DNA of 64,000 nt, from NCBI RefSeq assembly GCF_036346295.1, contig NZ_CP107819.1:4712001-4776000 (forward strand), written 5' to 3'. Shown one piece after another: positions 34,755 through 41,712 of the stretch. The translations under genes were made by a program, and so were the position numbers. The notes beneath the pieces were generated by a model, which did not search any database, was not told the DNA's origin, and saw only the letters and a list, made by a program, of their open reading frames with translations. The stretch's first letter is position 1, and each line of letters opens with the position of its first letter. This stretch comes from Streptomyces sp. NBC_00536 (GTDB taxonomy: Bacteria > Actinomycetota > Actinomycetes > Streptomycetales > Streptomycetaceae).

Positions 34755-35060
34755 CTCAGCTCGACAACCGGATCCCAGCCCGCGCACGATCTCGATGTTG
34801 TTGCGCCCGAATGGGGTGTCCACCTTCTTTGCGCAGGTAGCTGATATAGATCTCGACGATGTTCCAGCGCCCCCGCTATTCCGCCTCCCAGACGTCCTCC
34901 AGGATCTGGCGTTTGCTCAGCACGCTGTCGCGGTGGCGGATCAGGCAGTGCAGCAGGGGGAACTCGCGCGGGGTCAGGCGCAGCGCGATGCCGTCACGCT
35001 CGACCGTCTGCCGGAACGGATCGAGCACCAGCCCTCCGGCGGTGGTCGCACATCATCAGT
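34755..35060 (-). pseudogene. Broken OmpR-family response regulator (winged-helix end)
   Basis: On the minus strand, translation gives a recognisable winged-helix domain: LVLDPFRQTVERDGIALRL, TPREFPLLHCLIRHRDSVLS and KRQILEDVWEAE, then a stop codon. The reading continues as WNIVEIYISYLRKE and, after a frameshift at CGCAAAGAAGG, as VDTPFGRNNIEIVRGLG. A second shift spoils the final GYRL. Upstream a different frame gives LRVLMMCD, possibly the start of the receiver. Most of the receiver domain is missing. Intact relatives read VWEAEYDGDANIVEIYI. At least three lesions make it clearly dead. Confidence 0.85.
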
Positions 35061-35159
35061 ACCCGCAGTGGCTCCTGGTCCGGTCGGGGCACCACCCGCG
35101 GCTCATGCATGAGCGGGCTCGTGACCGGGCCGGGACGCCGAGGTGCTCGCCCCGGCCCT

Positions 35160-35282
35160 GGCGGGATCGACGCGATCGTGTTCAAGTACCGCACCGGCAC
35201 ACCGTGGATGGACCTATCCGAGTACTTCGGCTCGTGGAAGGGCGCCCACAACCGCCTGCGGATGTGGGCCGCGGACGGGACC
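35160..35282 (+). pseudogene. IS5-type transposase fragment (DUF4096)
   Basis: About 41 residues, GIDAIVFKYRTGTPWMDL, SEYFGSWKGAHNRLR and MWAADGT, match the N-terminal domain of IS5-family transposases. The DDE catalytic part is absent, and no terminal repeats were found. It is an insertion-sequence scar next to the dead response regulator. Confidence 0.8.
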
Positions 35283-35325
35283 CGACCAGGCCGAGTAGGG
35301 GCCTCGCGTTGTGCGGGGGCAGCCG

Positions 35326-36030
35326 TCAGCCGTCGATCGAGAAGCTGGTCCCATCGTCGCCGGTGTCCTCCTCCGCCATGCTTCGCTGGGCAGCCGTGCG
35401 GCCGATCACCGGATTCAGATCGTTCAGGCCGAGGACCACCGGCCCCATTCCCATCCCGGCCGTCAGAGCCTCCCACTCTTTGATCTGCTCAGGGGTGGGC
35501 TCGGTGCGCGCCTCCCCGTAGTACGCGGATCGCTGCGGGGGCTCTACTGTGGTCCGCTCGCTGATGCCCAGGAGGAACTGCTGATTCCCGTTCGCCCCCG
35601 ACCACCGGGGGTTGGCCACGGAGCTTTCCACGTACGCCCGACGGTGTGGATCCGGCCGGTCGATGGTGACGATCTGCTCCGTCTCGCCCGGTCCGAATGC
35701 CACGGTGATCGGGGGCAACTCGGTGCAGTTGCTCGGGTTGGTGATGTCGAAGACGAATTTGACCCGTAGGTCCACCGAGACGCCGAGGCTGATGTCACCA
35801 TCGACCCCGGTGATGAGGGTGGTCCTGTACCCCGGGTTGCTGGTGGTGGTCTCGTTGCCGAGCCGGTATTCAGTCCAGTAGACCCGGTCCCCGCTCTTCA
35901 CCTGCACCTTCATGGCCTCGCGTAAGACCTTGAAGCCGTGCGTGCCGATGTCCTTGCCCCGGCCGTCGCCGTACAGCGAGAGGACGGTGAAGTACTGGGG
36001 GTCCCCCAACGTGCCGTACTCGATCGTCAT
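35326..36030 (-). CDS. Hypothetical protein, 234 residues
   Basis: Soluble protein beginning MTIEYGTLGDPQYFTVLSLY. It has no signal peptide, no TM and no domain I recognise. The body is beta-rich with many charged residues (VSVDLRVKFVFDITN, GETEQIVTIDRPDPHRRAYV); the last 60 residues are acidic and probably loose. AAGGGA precedes the ATG at 36030. An in-frame start 11 codons earlier is possible. Codon use is less GC-biased than in core genes, as for other genes of the island, which suggests acquisition by transfer. It is flanked by scraps of a transposase and a truncated methyltransferase-like gene. Function unknown. Confidence 0.68.
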   Translation of the reverse strand: MTIEYGTLGDPQYFTVLSLYGDGRGKDIGTHGFKVLREAMKVQVKSGDRVYWTEYRLGNETTTSNPGYRTTLITGVDGDISLGVSVDLRVKFVFDITNPSNCTELPPITVAFGPGETEQIVTIDRPDPHRRAYVESSVANPRWSGANGNQQFLLGISERTTVEPPQRSAYYGEARTEPTPEQIKEWEALTAGMGMGPVVLGLNDLNPVIGRTAAQRSMAEEDTGDDGTSFSIDG

Positions 36031-36252
36031 ATGAACTTCCCTTCGGTGGGCCGGATGCGCCACGGTCGAGCATCCCAGTCCGGCTTTCGGACCAGGGCCA
36101 AACGGGAAAGTCAGCGCCGATGTGACCCGAAACGGTTGAACCGGCTCGAAAAAGGTGGTCCGGACGATGCGAAGCCACCGCTCGACCTGGTCACGTCAGG
36201 CTTCTCGGGTCGTGGGCTCGTCGACGGACGCCCCCTGCCCGTTGGGGCAGGG

Positions 36253-36672
36253 TCAGAGGTTCCAGCGCCGGCCGCTGTCGCGGTGGGTGACGTAGGCGCT
36301 GCCGTCCGCCTCGCGGGCGTAGTCGAACTGATCCTGCTCGGGGCGGCCGTGCTCGGTCCACCAGGACCAGGTCTGTTCGACGGTGCGCCACAGGGACGGC
36401 GACCCGCCGTACGTGACCGTCTGCTCGCCGCCGATCGGTGATCGCGCCCACGTGCCGTCCGGCTGCTGGAGCTGGATCGCCAGAGCCCCGGTGGCGGGGC
36501 CGGAGTGATAGACGAACTCGGCGTCGCGCAGCTCGGCGGCGAGCAGCAGGCGGAAGGCGTAGTTCGCGCGGAAGTCGGCGCCCGAGACGCTCGTCGTGCG
36601 CGCGTCGGTTTCAGCGACGGGCTGGGCGCGTTCCTTGGCGGGGTAGGTCTGCGCGGCGCCGCGGGCGGGCAT
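36253..36672 (-). pseudogene. Truncated PCMT-like methyltransferase end, as in graspetide clusters (TgmC type)
   Basis: 139-residue open frame. From about residue 35 on, the sequence (NYAFRLLLAAELRDAEFV, LWRTVEQTWSWWTEHGRPE, then YVTHRDSGRRWNL) resembles the C-terminal ~110 residues of methyltransferases of the isoaspartyl (PCMT) type that accompany ATP-grasp RiPP precursors. Those normally have ~370-400 residues and carry the SAM-binding domain first. That domain is absent, so this is probably a remnant, although it has an ATG. A precursor-like gene of the same kind of cluster lies at 37805. The similarity is from memory of the family pattern and needs a profile search. Confidence 0.5.
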
Positions 36673-36733
36673 GAAGGTGCCCCCGTGTGCCGTGGAGCGT
36701 CACCTTACGTTCCCACGGGCGGCACAGTGGGCA

Positions 36734-36880
36734 CTAGCGCGGCGAGCTGCTGACGACGACCAGGTCGACGCCGACGGCGAGCTGGCGTGCGTACAGGGCG
36801 AGCAGACGCTGCTCGACGTCGGCGTACAGGTCCGCAGTGTGGGCGCCGAGGTACTTGACCTGATCGGGAGATATCGGCAA
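36734..36880 (-). pseudogene. Short phage minor capsid-like fragment
   Basis: 48-residue frame with a TTG start after GGGGGTG. It reads LPISPDQVKYLGAHTADLYA and then DVEQRLLALYARQLAVGVD, an N-terminal helix pattern I associate with actinophage minor capsid/head proteins. It ends after VVVSSSPR. If correct it is a scar of prophage decay. The match is short, so confidence is low. Confidence 0.35.
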
Positions 36881-37035
36881 GAAGCACCCCCACAGACATG
36901 CTGACGGCCTGCCTGATCTGAACGGACGTCGTTTTTGCCCGGGGCGACAGTTGTGTGATCTAGGTCGCATGTCTCATAGTTGAGTCACCGGCGCTCAACC
37001 CGGCGTCGGACCAACTCAAAAGAGAGTAGGGACTG

Positions 37036-37422
37036 ATGTCTCGCCTACGGAGGGCCATCCATACGGCCGCTGGGCATGGCGCCCGGCCTCTGCGGTACCT
37101 AGTCACCAAGCTTGTGGCCGCAGCGTCTCTTACATCCACTTCCACAACACCGAACCGCGACGGCAACCTATCGGCCCGCCAACAGGCTTGGGACCGACGT
37201 ACGAAGTACGCACAGTTTGCGGCGTCGCTGATCTTGGTTTTTGCGACAGGTCTCTTTCGGGTCGACCAGGGATGCACGCAAGAGCACTCCCTACCAGCGG
37301 CCCAACATGTATGTGAGTGGCTCGGAGCCCAGCAACCATCCACGGTGGTGGGGCCAAAGCCTTTTGATTCGAATGTTGATCAAATGTTGATGTCTTCACC
37401 TTCCGAGAGCCTCGGCACCTAG
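37036..37422 (+). CDS. Hypothetical small membrane protein, atypical codon use
   Basis: 128-residue frame starting MSRLRRAIHTAAGHGARP, with a likely TM at about 70-86 (YAQFAASLILVFATGLF). Third-position G+C is much lower than in the surrounding chromosome, and codons such as CTA and TTG occur. A GTAGGGACT sequence precedes the ATG, and an intrinsic terminator with a TTTT tail lies 16 bp beyond the stop, both of which favour a real gene. Near the 3' end the DNA contains the direct repeat AATGTTGAT at 37372 and 37383. No homologue recognised. It may be foreign DNA or a remnant in a degenerate stretch. Confidence 0.4.
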   Translation: MSRLRRAIHTAAGHGARPLRYLVTKLVAAASLTSTSTTPNRDGNLSARQQAWDRRTKYAQFAASLILVFATGLFRVDQGCTQEHSLPAAQHVCEWLGAQQPSTVVGPKPFDSNVDQMLMSSPSESLGT

Positions 37423-37438
37423 GCAACTAGGCTCGTGG

Positions 37439-37467
37439 ATGGCCCGCACGCATGTGCGGGCCATTTT
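37439..37467 (+). terminator. Intrinsic terminator with T-tract
   Basis: ATGGCCCGCAC / GTGCGGGCCAT stem (11 bp), loop GCAT, followed by TTTTC. A classical stem plus T-run is rare in this genome and supports transcription of the gene at 37036. Confidence 0.8.
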
Positions 37468-37562
37468 CATGCCCCGAGCGGGAAACTCCCGACAGGGTCC
37501 GGCGCGGCCTGCCCGGTCTCGGGGTGGATCCATACTTCTTCCGCGGCGACATCCTCGTCGGC

Positions 37563-37799
37563 TCAATCCGGGTGCAGGATGGGCACCTTCGTGTCGGTGC
37601 TAACGGCGTTCACCTGCGCCTGCGCGAGCAGGGACAAACTGGGGATCTCGTCGAGCAGACCGGTGCAGGACCGGTGCACGCGGAGCAGGCCAGCGCCGAG
37701 GACACTTGACACGGACTGGATGCCGACGCGCACGTCATTGTCGGCGCGGGTGATGCCCGGGTGTCCCTCGAGGGACGCGATGACGAGAATCGCCGGCAT
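37563..37799 (-). CDS. Short frame after the RiPP precursor, possible ATP-grasp ligase remnant
   Basis: 78-residue frame that starts 5 bp after the precursor-like gene ends. The opening MPAILVIASLEGHPGITRAD has the hydrophobic strand-loop look of the N-terminus of ATP-grasp ligases of the TgmB type, which normally follow the precursor. The rest does not match, and the catalytic ATP-grasp domain (about 250 residues) is absent. Beyond the stop, the same frame continues for a few dozen codons (EEVWIHPETGQAAPDP) before another stop. It is either a remnant or an unrelated small protein. Confidence 0.35.
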   Translation of the reverse strand: MPAILVIASLEGHPGITRADNDVRVGIQSVSSVLGAGLLRVHRSCTGLLDEIPSLSLLAQAQVNAVSTDTKVPILHPD

Positions 37800-37804
37800 T
37801 GTCG

Positions 37805-38101
37805 TCAGTCCTTCGGACCCTCGTCGAGCGGCGGGGGGTTGGTGATACTGCCGTCGGGAACGGAGGGGGTGTGGGTCGCCATGTAGGGCAGCAGATCAGT
37901 GTCGACCCCGATCGAGACTTGGCGCTCCTCGTCGTACAGCGAAGCCGGGAGTCGGACTGCGTTGGTGGCGTCGGGCGTCCGCGCGAAGCGGAGCGCCCAT
38001 GGTCGGGTGGTCGGCCCGGACGGTGGCTCGCTGCTGTGGGGCATACGTCCGCCCTCGGGTGCGAGCGGGAAGGCATCGGTGGCGGAAGCCGAGCGGTTCA
38101 T
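37805..38101 (-). CDS. Putative ATP-grasp-modified RiPP (graspetide) precursor
   Basis: 98-residue protein. Near residue 33 it has RPWALRFARTPDATNAVRLP, and PWALRF followed by a short polar linker is typical of actinomycete ATP-grasp RiPP precursors. SLYDEERQVSIGVDTD follows, then a Thr/Pro/Asp/Glu-rich tail (MATHTPSVPDGS, TNPPPLDEGPKD) that would supply the Thr/Ser and Asp/Glu for ester cross-links. The ATG overlaps the stop of the DNA glycosylase gene (ATGA) and GAAGGG precedes it. No intact ligase follows, and the methyltransferase at 36253 is truncated, so the pathway is probably broken unless a ligase acts in trans. Confidence rests on the motif and the context. Confidence 0.58.
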   Translation of the reverse strand: MNRSASATDAFPLAPEGGRMPHSSEPPSGPTTRPWALRFARTPDATNAVRLPASLYDEERQVSIGVDTDLLPYMATHTPSVPDGSITNPPPLDEGPKD

Positions 38102-38955
38102 GTGGGTGATCCCTTCAACGGTGAGAGCATCTGAGCCGCCCTATGGGCGCGGGGTGCGGTGCCCCAGGCGAGGGTGAACAGGGTCAGGGCGTGGAGCTGG
38201 CTTCGGGTGGGTGCCCAGCGGCGCCACAGGGTCTCGAAGTCGCGGTTGGTGCTCGGCAGGGCGACGGCGGGGGCGGCTCGGCTGGCCCAGGTGCGTACGG
38301 CGAGGTCGGCGTGCGGGTAGAGGGAGTGGTCGCCGGTGAAATCGGCCGCGGCTGCTGACGCCGTCCACGGGCCGATGTACGGGACCTCGGCGAGTTCTTT
38401 GATGAGGCTTCCGGGAGCGAGGGTGGCCCAGTGGTCGCCGTGGTCGAGGTAGGCGGTGGCGGCGGTGCGTAGGCCCTTGCGGTGGAACTTGGCGCCGACG
38501 CTGGCGAACTCGTCGTCGGTGAGTTCGAGAACGATCTCCGGAGCGGGGGCCAGGGGCAGCGGGCCGGCGGGGGTGTCGAAGGTGTAGCCGTAGGCGGCGT
38601 AGTAGGCGCGGTGGCACTCTCGGGCTTCCGCGGCGGTCACCACCTGGCGGAGGAGCGCGGTCGTGATCGCGTCCCAGAGGGACGGGTTGGTGAGCCGTGC
38701 CACCGTGCCGAGTCGCACCAACTCGTCGAGGAGCGGCGCGGCTTCGGCCGTCGTGGGCAGGTCGACCGCGGACGTGTAGGCGACGGGGGGCGGTTCGCTT
38801 TCGGTACGGTCGAGCGCGCGCAGCAGCAGGTGTTCGCGCTCGGTCTCCCAGCGGGCGAGCCATGCGGAGCCGCGGTGCTCGACGACGCGTACGGGGTCGC
38901 CCGTGGGGGTGTCGTGCCAGCCGGGGTGCTCCGTGATGATGGTCGTGCTGCTCAT
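38098..38955 (-). CDS. HhH-GPD DNA glycosylase (AlkA-like)
   Basis: 285-residue base-excision glycosylase. The helix-hairpin-helix and catalytic region are seen in LAEVPYIGPWTASAAAADF and then LYPHADLAVRTW, where the Asp of ADLAVR corresponds to the catalytic Asp of AlkA-type enzymes. Upstream blocks NPSLWDAITTALLRQVVTAA and EFASVGAKFHRKGLRTAA match the HhH-GPD fold. No [4Fe-4S] Cys cluster follows, unlike Nth/MutY. The N-terminal ~90 residues are less conserved. Its start overlaps the stop of the upstream 149-residue gene and its end overlaps the start of the precursor-like gene, so three proteins are made in coupled fashion. The substrate lesion is not known. Confidence 0.85.
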   Translation of the reverse strand: MSSTTIITEHPGWHDTPTGDPVRVVEHRGSAWLARWETEREHLLLRALDRTESEPPPVAYTSAVDLPTTAEAAPLLDELVRLGTVARLTNPSLWDAITTALLRQVVTAAEARECHRAYYAAYGYTFDTPAGPLPLAPAPEIVLELTDDEFASVGAKFHRKGLRTAATAYLDHGDHWATLAPGSLIKELAEVPYIGPWTASAAAADFTGDHSLYPHADLAVRTWASRAAPAVALPSTNRDFETLWRRWAPTRSQLHALTLFTLAWGTAPRAHRAAQMLSPLKGSPT

Positions 38956-39401
38956 GTGCTCAATTCCCGTCGCTGTTGCTGCGGTTGAACTTCGCAATCT
39001 GCGGGGTGCGCGGGGGTGAGCGAGAGATATCGGACGGGTCGAACCCGCCACTCGGCGCACGTCCCGTCGCGGAGAATGATCGTGAAGCCGGTGGGCTCGC
39101 CGCGGTATAGGGCGGCTACGGCCTGCAGGCATCCGCTTCCGTCGACCCACTTCAGGGCTCGCGCTATCTCGTGGCGCGTGAGCGTGAATACATGGGCGCC
39201 GCGGATATCGACGCGCAGCGCCCGGACCGCGGCACGGGGGTTGGCGACCACCTGTACCGGGGCGCGGACCTCGACCGGTCCGCCGTGGGCGCTGTAACGC
39301 ACCCGTTCGATCGCCACGCCCATGTGAACGGCGTGATCGTGGGCGGTCCAAGCCTGCAACCTTGGACCGTTCGCGCCAGGGGATCGGCGCATTGTCTGCA
39401 T
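38952..39401 (-). CDS. Hypothetical protein, first gene of the glycosylase-RiPP operon
   Basis: 149-residue soluble protein with no recognised domain. It reads MQTMRRSPGANGPRLQAWT... and contains VRYSAHGGPVEVRAPVQVV and HVFTLTRHEIARALKWVDG. The tail is Gln/Arg-rich. The ATG at 39401 follows GGGAGG at ideal spacing; a reading that starts 28 codons upstream is not needed. It overlaps the glycosylase gene by 4 bases (ATGA), which shows shared expression. The promoter lies in the 300-bp gap upstream and contains a copy of the operator seen before the XRE gene. Function unknown. Confidence 0.65.
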   Translation of the reverse strand: MQTMRRSPGANGPRLQAWTAHDHAVHMGVAIERVRYSAHGGPVEVRAPVQVVANPRAAVRALRVDIRGAHVFTLTRHEIARALKWVDGSGCLQAVAALYRGEPTGFTIILRDGTCAEWRVRPVRYLSLTPAHPADCEVQPQQQRRELST

Positions 39402-39603
39402 CTGTACCTCCCTACCGCGGTCTGTTGGTTGCGCTCCACCGGACCAGTGTTGGAACGGTGAACGTGTGCAACCCCGGGGGGACACATGCCCAATGGAACC
39501 TGTTGTGGGCAGAGTTATGCCACGTCAAGCGCGGTGTGGGAAGCTCACCGGCCTGTCGAGGTGACGCAGTGAGACCGTAGCGCTACGCATAATCAAGCTG
39601 CAA

Positions 39604-39621
39604 GTGTGGACCGGTACAAAC
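39604..39621 (-). promoter_or_regulatory. Operator-like site of the glycosylase-RiPP operon, shared with XRE promoter
   Basis: Read on the minus strand this is TTGTACCGGTCCA, with 13 bases (TGGACCGGTACAA on plus) identical to the site at 40851. TTGTAC can serve as a -35 box with a GATTAT-like -10 box 19 bp downstream, directed at the 39401 gene. The rest of the 39402-39702 gap holds a terminator and no gene. Confidence 0.55.
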
Positions 39622-39642
39622 ATGCAGACTGGCATATGCAAA

Positions 39643-39669
39643 ACCCCCCGCCCTGGTCAGGCGGGGGGT
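39643..39669 (-). terminator. Intrinsic terminator of the XRE-DUF397 operon
   Basis: ACCCCCCGC / GCGGGGGGT stem with a nine-base loop, followed on the minus strand by TTTTGCAT. It ends the transcript of the DUF397 gene 34 bp beyond its stop. Confidence 0.82.
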
Positions 39670-39702
39670 CGCTGGCCAGCGGCGCCGTGGGCGTCGCGCA
39701 GC

Positions 39703-39918
39703 TCAGTTGACGAAGTGGTCGAACTCGCCGGCCTTCACGCCTGCGATGAACGCGGCGAGCTTCTCGGGCGACGTGCTGATGATGCTTGCCGGATCGTCAC
39801 TCTCGCAGAGCAGGATCTCGCCCTGACTCTTGGCGACGTACAGGCACTGCTCACCGCCGCCCCCGGAGAAGCTTGACTTCTGCCAATTCAGTTCGCTGTT
39901 CATCCCTGAATTTCTCAC
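39703..39918 (-). CDS. DUF397 domain protein
   Basis: 71-residue protein of the DUF397 family, small partners of XRE-DUF5753 regulators, very numerous in Streptomyces. The core is WQKSSFSGGGGEQCLYVA, then VAKSQGEILLCES and PEKLAAFIAGVKAGEFDHF, the usual family length and layout. The GTG at 39918 overlaps the regulator stop (GTGA) and is preceded by AAGAGA; an internal ATG at 39903 has a ribosome-site-like AGGG too close to it. Related pairs such as BldB/WhiJ-type systems govern development, and some act like toxin-antitoxin modules. The role here is unknown. Confidence 0.88.
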   Translation of the reverse strand: MRNSGMNSELNWQKSSFSGGGGEQCLYVAKSQGEILLCESDDPASIISTSPEKLAAFIAGVKAGEFDHFVN

Positions 39919-40769
39919 AATTCTCTTGCGATGTGGTGAATGAAACTTCGCGACTCGTCGGGGTCGAGCGAGGTCTGCTCGGCAAACGAGAGCAGGGCTC
40001 GATAGCGGTCGAGGTCTGCGGCTGTGTCCAGGAAGCGACCGCCGAAAGGCGTGTCGATGTGGACAGTGTCAAGCTGCGGAACGGTGCCAGTCGCGTACAT
40101 CACGGTTTGCGTGACTTCGATGAAGTCATCGGCCGCGAAGGGGATCACACGCAGCGTGACCCGCTCCTGCTCGGATGTTTGCAGCAGGTATTCGAGCTGA
40201 TCGCGGGCAACCTTCCGACCGCCCACCCGCATGCGCAGCGCAGCCTCGTGCACGATCGCCTCGAACTGCGGTGGCGTCTCCTGCTCGAAGATCGCGCGAC
40301 GCCTCATCCGGTGCTCAACTCGCGCGTCCACTTCTACCGTCGGGACTTGCGGGATGACTCCTGAAAACAGGGCTCGCGCGTAGTCCTCGGTCTGCAAGAC
40401 GCCTGGGAACGTCATCGGTTGAAGGCATCGCAGGCCTGTTGCGTGGTGTTCGAGTTCAGCGATGTCGAGGAAGCCGGGGGCGAGGATGCCGCGGTATTCA
40501 TCCCACCAGTGAGTTCCCCTGCGTTCTGCGGCGATGGTGCACAGGGCGCCGAGCAGGGCGTCATCGTCCGATTGGTAGAACGTGAACAAGCGGCGAATGC
40601 GTTCGTCGCTGATCCCGAGACGACCGGCCTCGATGTTGCTGATCCTGGCCGCGTCGGTGGAGAGCAAGCCGCCAGCGTCTCGTGCGGTTATGCCAGCGCG
40701 CTCGCGCAGCTTCCGCAGCTCAGAGCCCAAGCGGATCTGTCTGGCGGTCGGATTGTCCCTCGGCGGCAT
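39915..40769 (-). CDS. XRE-family regulator with DUF5753 domain
   Basis: 284-residue DNA-binding protein. The HTH is at about 10-65 (LGSELRKLRERAGITARDAG, then SNIEAGRLGISDERIRRL). The DUF5753 domain follows (WWDEYRGILAPGFLDIAELE, the block MTFPGVLQTEDYARALF, then VHEAALRMRVGG). It is cotranscribed with the DUF397 gene. Its promoter, TTGGAC-17-TATAAG on the minus strand, is overlapped by the palindromic site at 40851, so it is likely autoregulated. A second copy of this site upstream of the 39401 operon suggests that it also controls the glycosylase-RiPP genes. Confidence 0.93.
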   Translation of the reverse strand: MPPRDNPTARQIRLGSELRKLRERAGITARDAGGLLSTDAARISNIEAGRLGISDERIRRLFTFYQSDDDALLGALCTIAAERRGTHWWDEYRGILAPGFLDIAELEHHATGLRCLQPMTFPGVLQTEDYARALFSGVIPQVPTVEVDARVEHRMRRRAIFEQETPPQFEAIVHEAALRMRVGGRKVARDQLEYLLQTSEQERVTLRVIPFAADDFIEVTQTVMYATGTVPQLDTVHIDTPFGGRFLDTAADLDRYRALLSFAEQTSLDPDESRSFIHHIAREL

Positions 40770-40837
40770 GTGTCCCTTCCCCTTGTCCTACCTGAGTTTG
40801 CCGGTTGCGGCGTCACGGGTCCACCCGGAAGGGGGTT

Positions 40838-40882
40838 CTTATAGGTACAGGGTTGTACCGGTCCAACCTTTTACCCTAGGGT
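40838..40882. promoter_or_regulatory. Divergent promoters with shared palindromic operator
   Basis: GGTTGTACCGGTCCAACC (40851-40868) is a near-palindrome around ACCGGT and overlaps a second dyad GGTACA-gggt-TGTACC (40844-40859). On the minus strand TTGGAC-17-TATAAG (-10 at 40843-40838) drives the XRE gene. On the plus strand TTGTAC-18-TAGGGT (-10 at 40877-40882) points to the ATP-binding protein gene. The operator covers both -35 boxes. Confidence 0.7.
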
Positions 40883-41026
40883 CCTGGCAGCACCGCGTCG
40901 CACATGACTACAGCGCGAAGTGCAGCCGCTGACGCGCGCCTTGATGGGCCGTCACCTGGGGGCGGCCATTGCCACGCGTTTCTGTCGGCGCAGCGCTCGT
41001 CCGCGTTGGAAGACGAGGGAGAGGCC

Positions 41027-41488
41027 ATGAGTGACATCGAGGAACGGCTACAGGCTTTATCGATGCGTCAGCCGCTGGTGCCGCACAGGCGGTACAAGTT
41101 CAGCGGCCCGAATGAAGCGAGGACGGTCCGGCTTGCCCGTGACTGGGTGGCTTCGCTCTTGGAGCTGCTGGGGCGGTCGCAGCTCGCGGAGACGGCCAGG
41201 CTCTGCACCTCGGAGGCCGTGACGAACGCCCACGTCCACACGCGTGCCTCCGTGCTCGCGGTCGAAGTCGCGGTGACCGACGCCCGGGTGTTCGTGTTCG
41301 TACGGGACGACGCGGTCGACAGCAGAATGCCGCTTCCCGGCGAGGTGCCCGAGGCGCCGCCGACTCAGGAGGGCGGGCGAGGGCTGCGGATCATCGCGGC
41401 GTGCGCCGAAGGCTGGAACGTGATGCCGGGATGCGGGCGAGACAAGACGGTGTGGTTCAGCTTGGCCGAGAGCCAGGTCGCTTTGTGA
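41027..41488 (+). CDS. ATP-binding protein, RsbW/SpoIIAB-type anti-sigma fold
   Basis: 153-residue GHKL ATPase-fold protein of the serine-kinase anti-sigma family. The N-box is CTSEAVTNAHVHT, the D region VRDDAVDSRMP, and the G-box GGRGLRIIAACAEGW; the C-terminal strand is KTVWFSLAE. Many such proteins in Streptomyces accompany XRE-DUF397 genes and may bind sigma factors or antagonists. The ATG at 41027 follows GAGGGAGAGG. It is divergent from the XRE gene and shares its promoter-operator region. No anti-anti-sigma or sigma gene is adjacent, so the partner is unknown. Confidence 0.88.
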   Translation: MSDIEERLQALSMRQPLVPHRRYKFSGPNEARTVRLARDWVASLLELLGRSQLAETARLCTSEAVTNAHVHTRASVLAVEVAVTDARVFVFVRDDAVDSRMPLPGEVPEAPPTQEGGRGLRIIAACAEGWNVMPGCGRDKTVWFSLAESQVAL

Positions 41489-41501
41489 CGGCGGGACGTG
41501 C

Positions 41502-41687
41502 TCACCACTCTTGTTCCGCCCGTCGTCGAGCTTCGGCGGGAACGGGGCCGAAGGCCTTGCGGTCCACATCCGTGACCTGGCGGAGCCTTGCCCCGGCGAG
41601 CCGGTTCCTCAGAGCCTCGGCCACGGCGGACGTGACGCCGCTCTTGCCGGTCCGCTCGGTTTCCCGGTGGTCTGCGTGGTCGGGCAT
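41502..41687 (-). CDS. Small hypothetical protein
   Basis: 61-residue charged frame: MPDHADHRETERTGKSGVTS..., then AEALRNRLAGARLRQVTDVD and a C-terminal EARRRAEQEW. It could be a small helical nucleic-acid-binding or antitoxin-like protein, but no family is recognised. A GTG three codons upstream (41696) is an alternative start. It lies convergent with, and 13 bp from, the ATP-binding protein gene, and is the last small frame before the conserved NlpC-nuo block. It may not be expressed. Confidence 0.4.
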   Translation of the reverse strand: MPDHADHRETERTGKSGVTSAVAEALRNRLAGARLRQVTDVDRKAFGPVPAEARRRAEQEW

Positions 41688-41712
41688 GCCCCACAACGTA
41701 GCGCTGGTGGGT

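Noticed and set aside
34795..35112. 105-codon plus-strand frame
   Set aside because: It is the antisense of the dead response regulator, whose winged-helix sequence is clear on the minus strand.
37390..37470. tRNA or attachment-site tRNA end near the AATGTTGAT repeats
   Set aside because: No cloverleaf arms or T-loop GGTTCGAATC-like sequence could be assembled.
37452..37709. 85-codon plus-strand frame opposite the ATP-grasp-like remnant
   Set aside because: No ribosome site or family resemblance, and it begins inside the terminator of the preceding gene.
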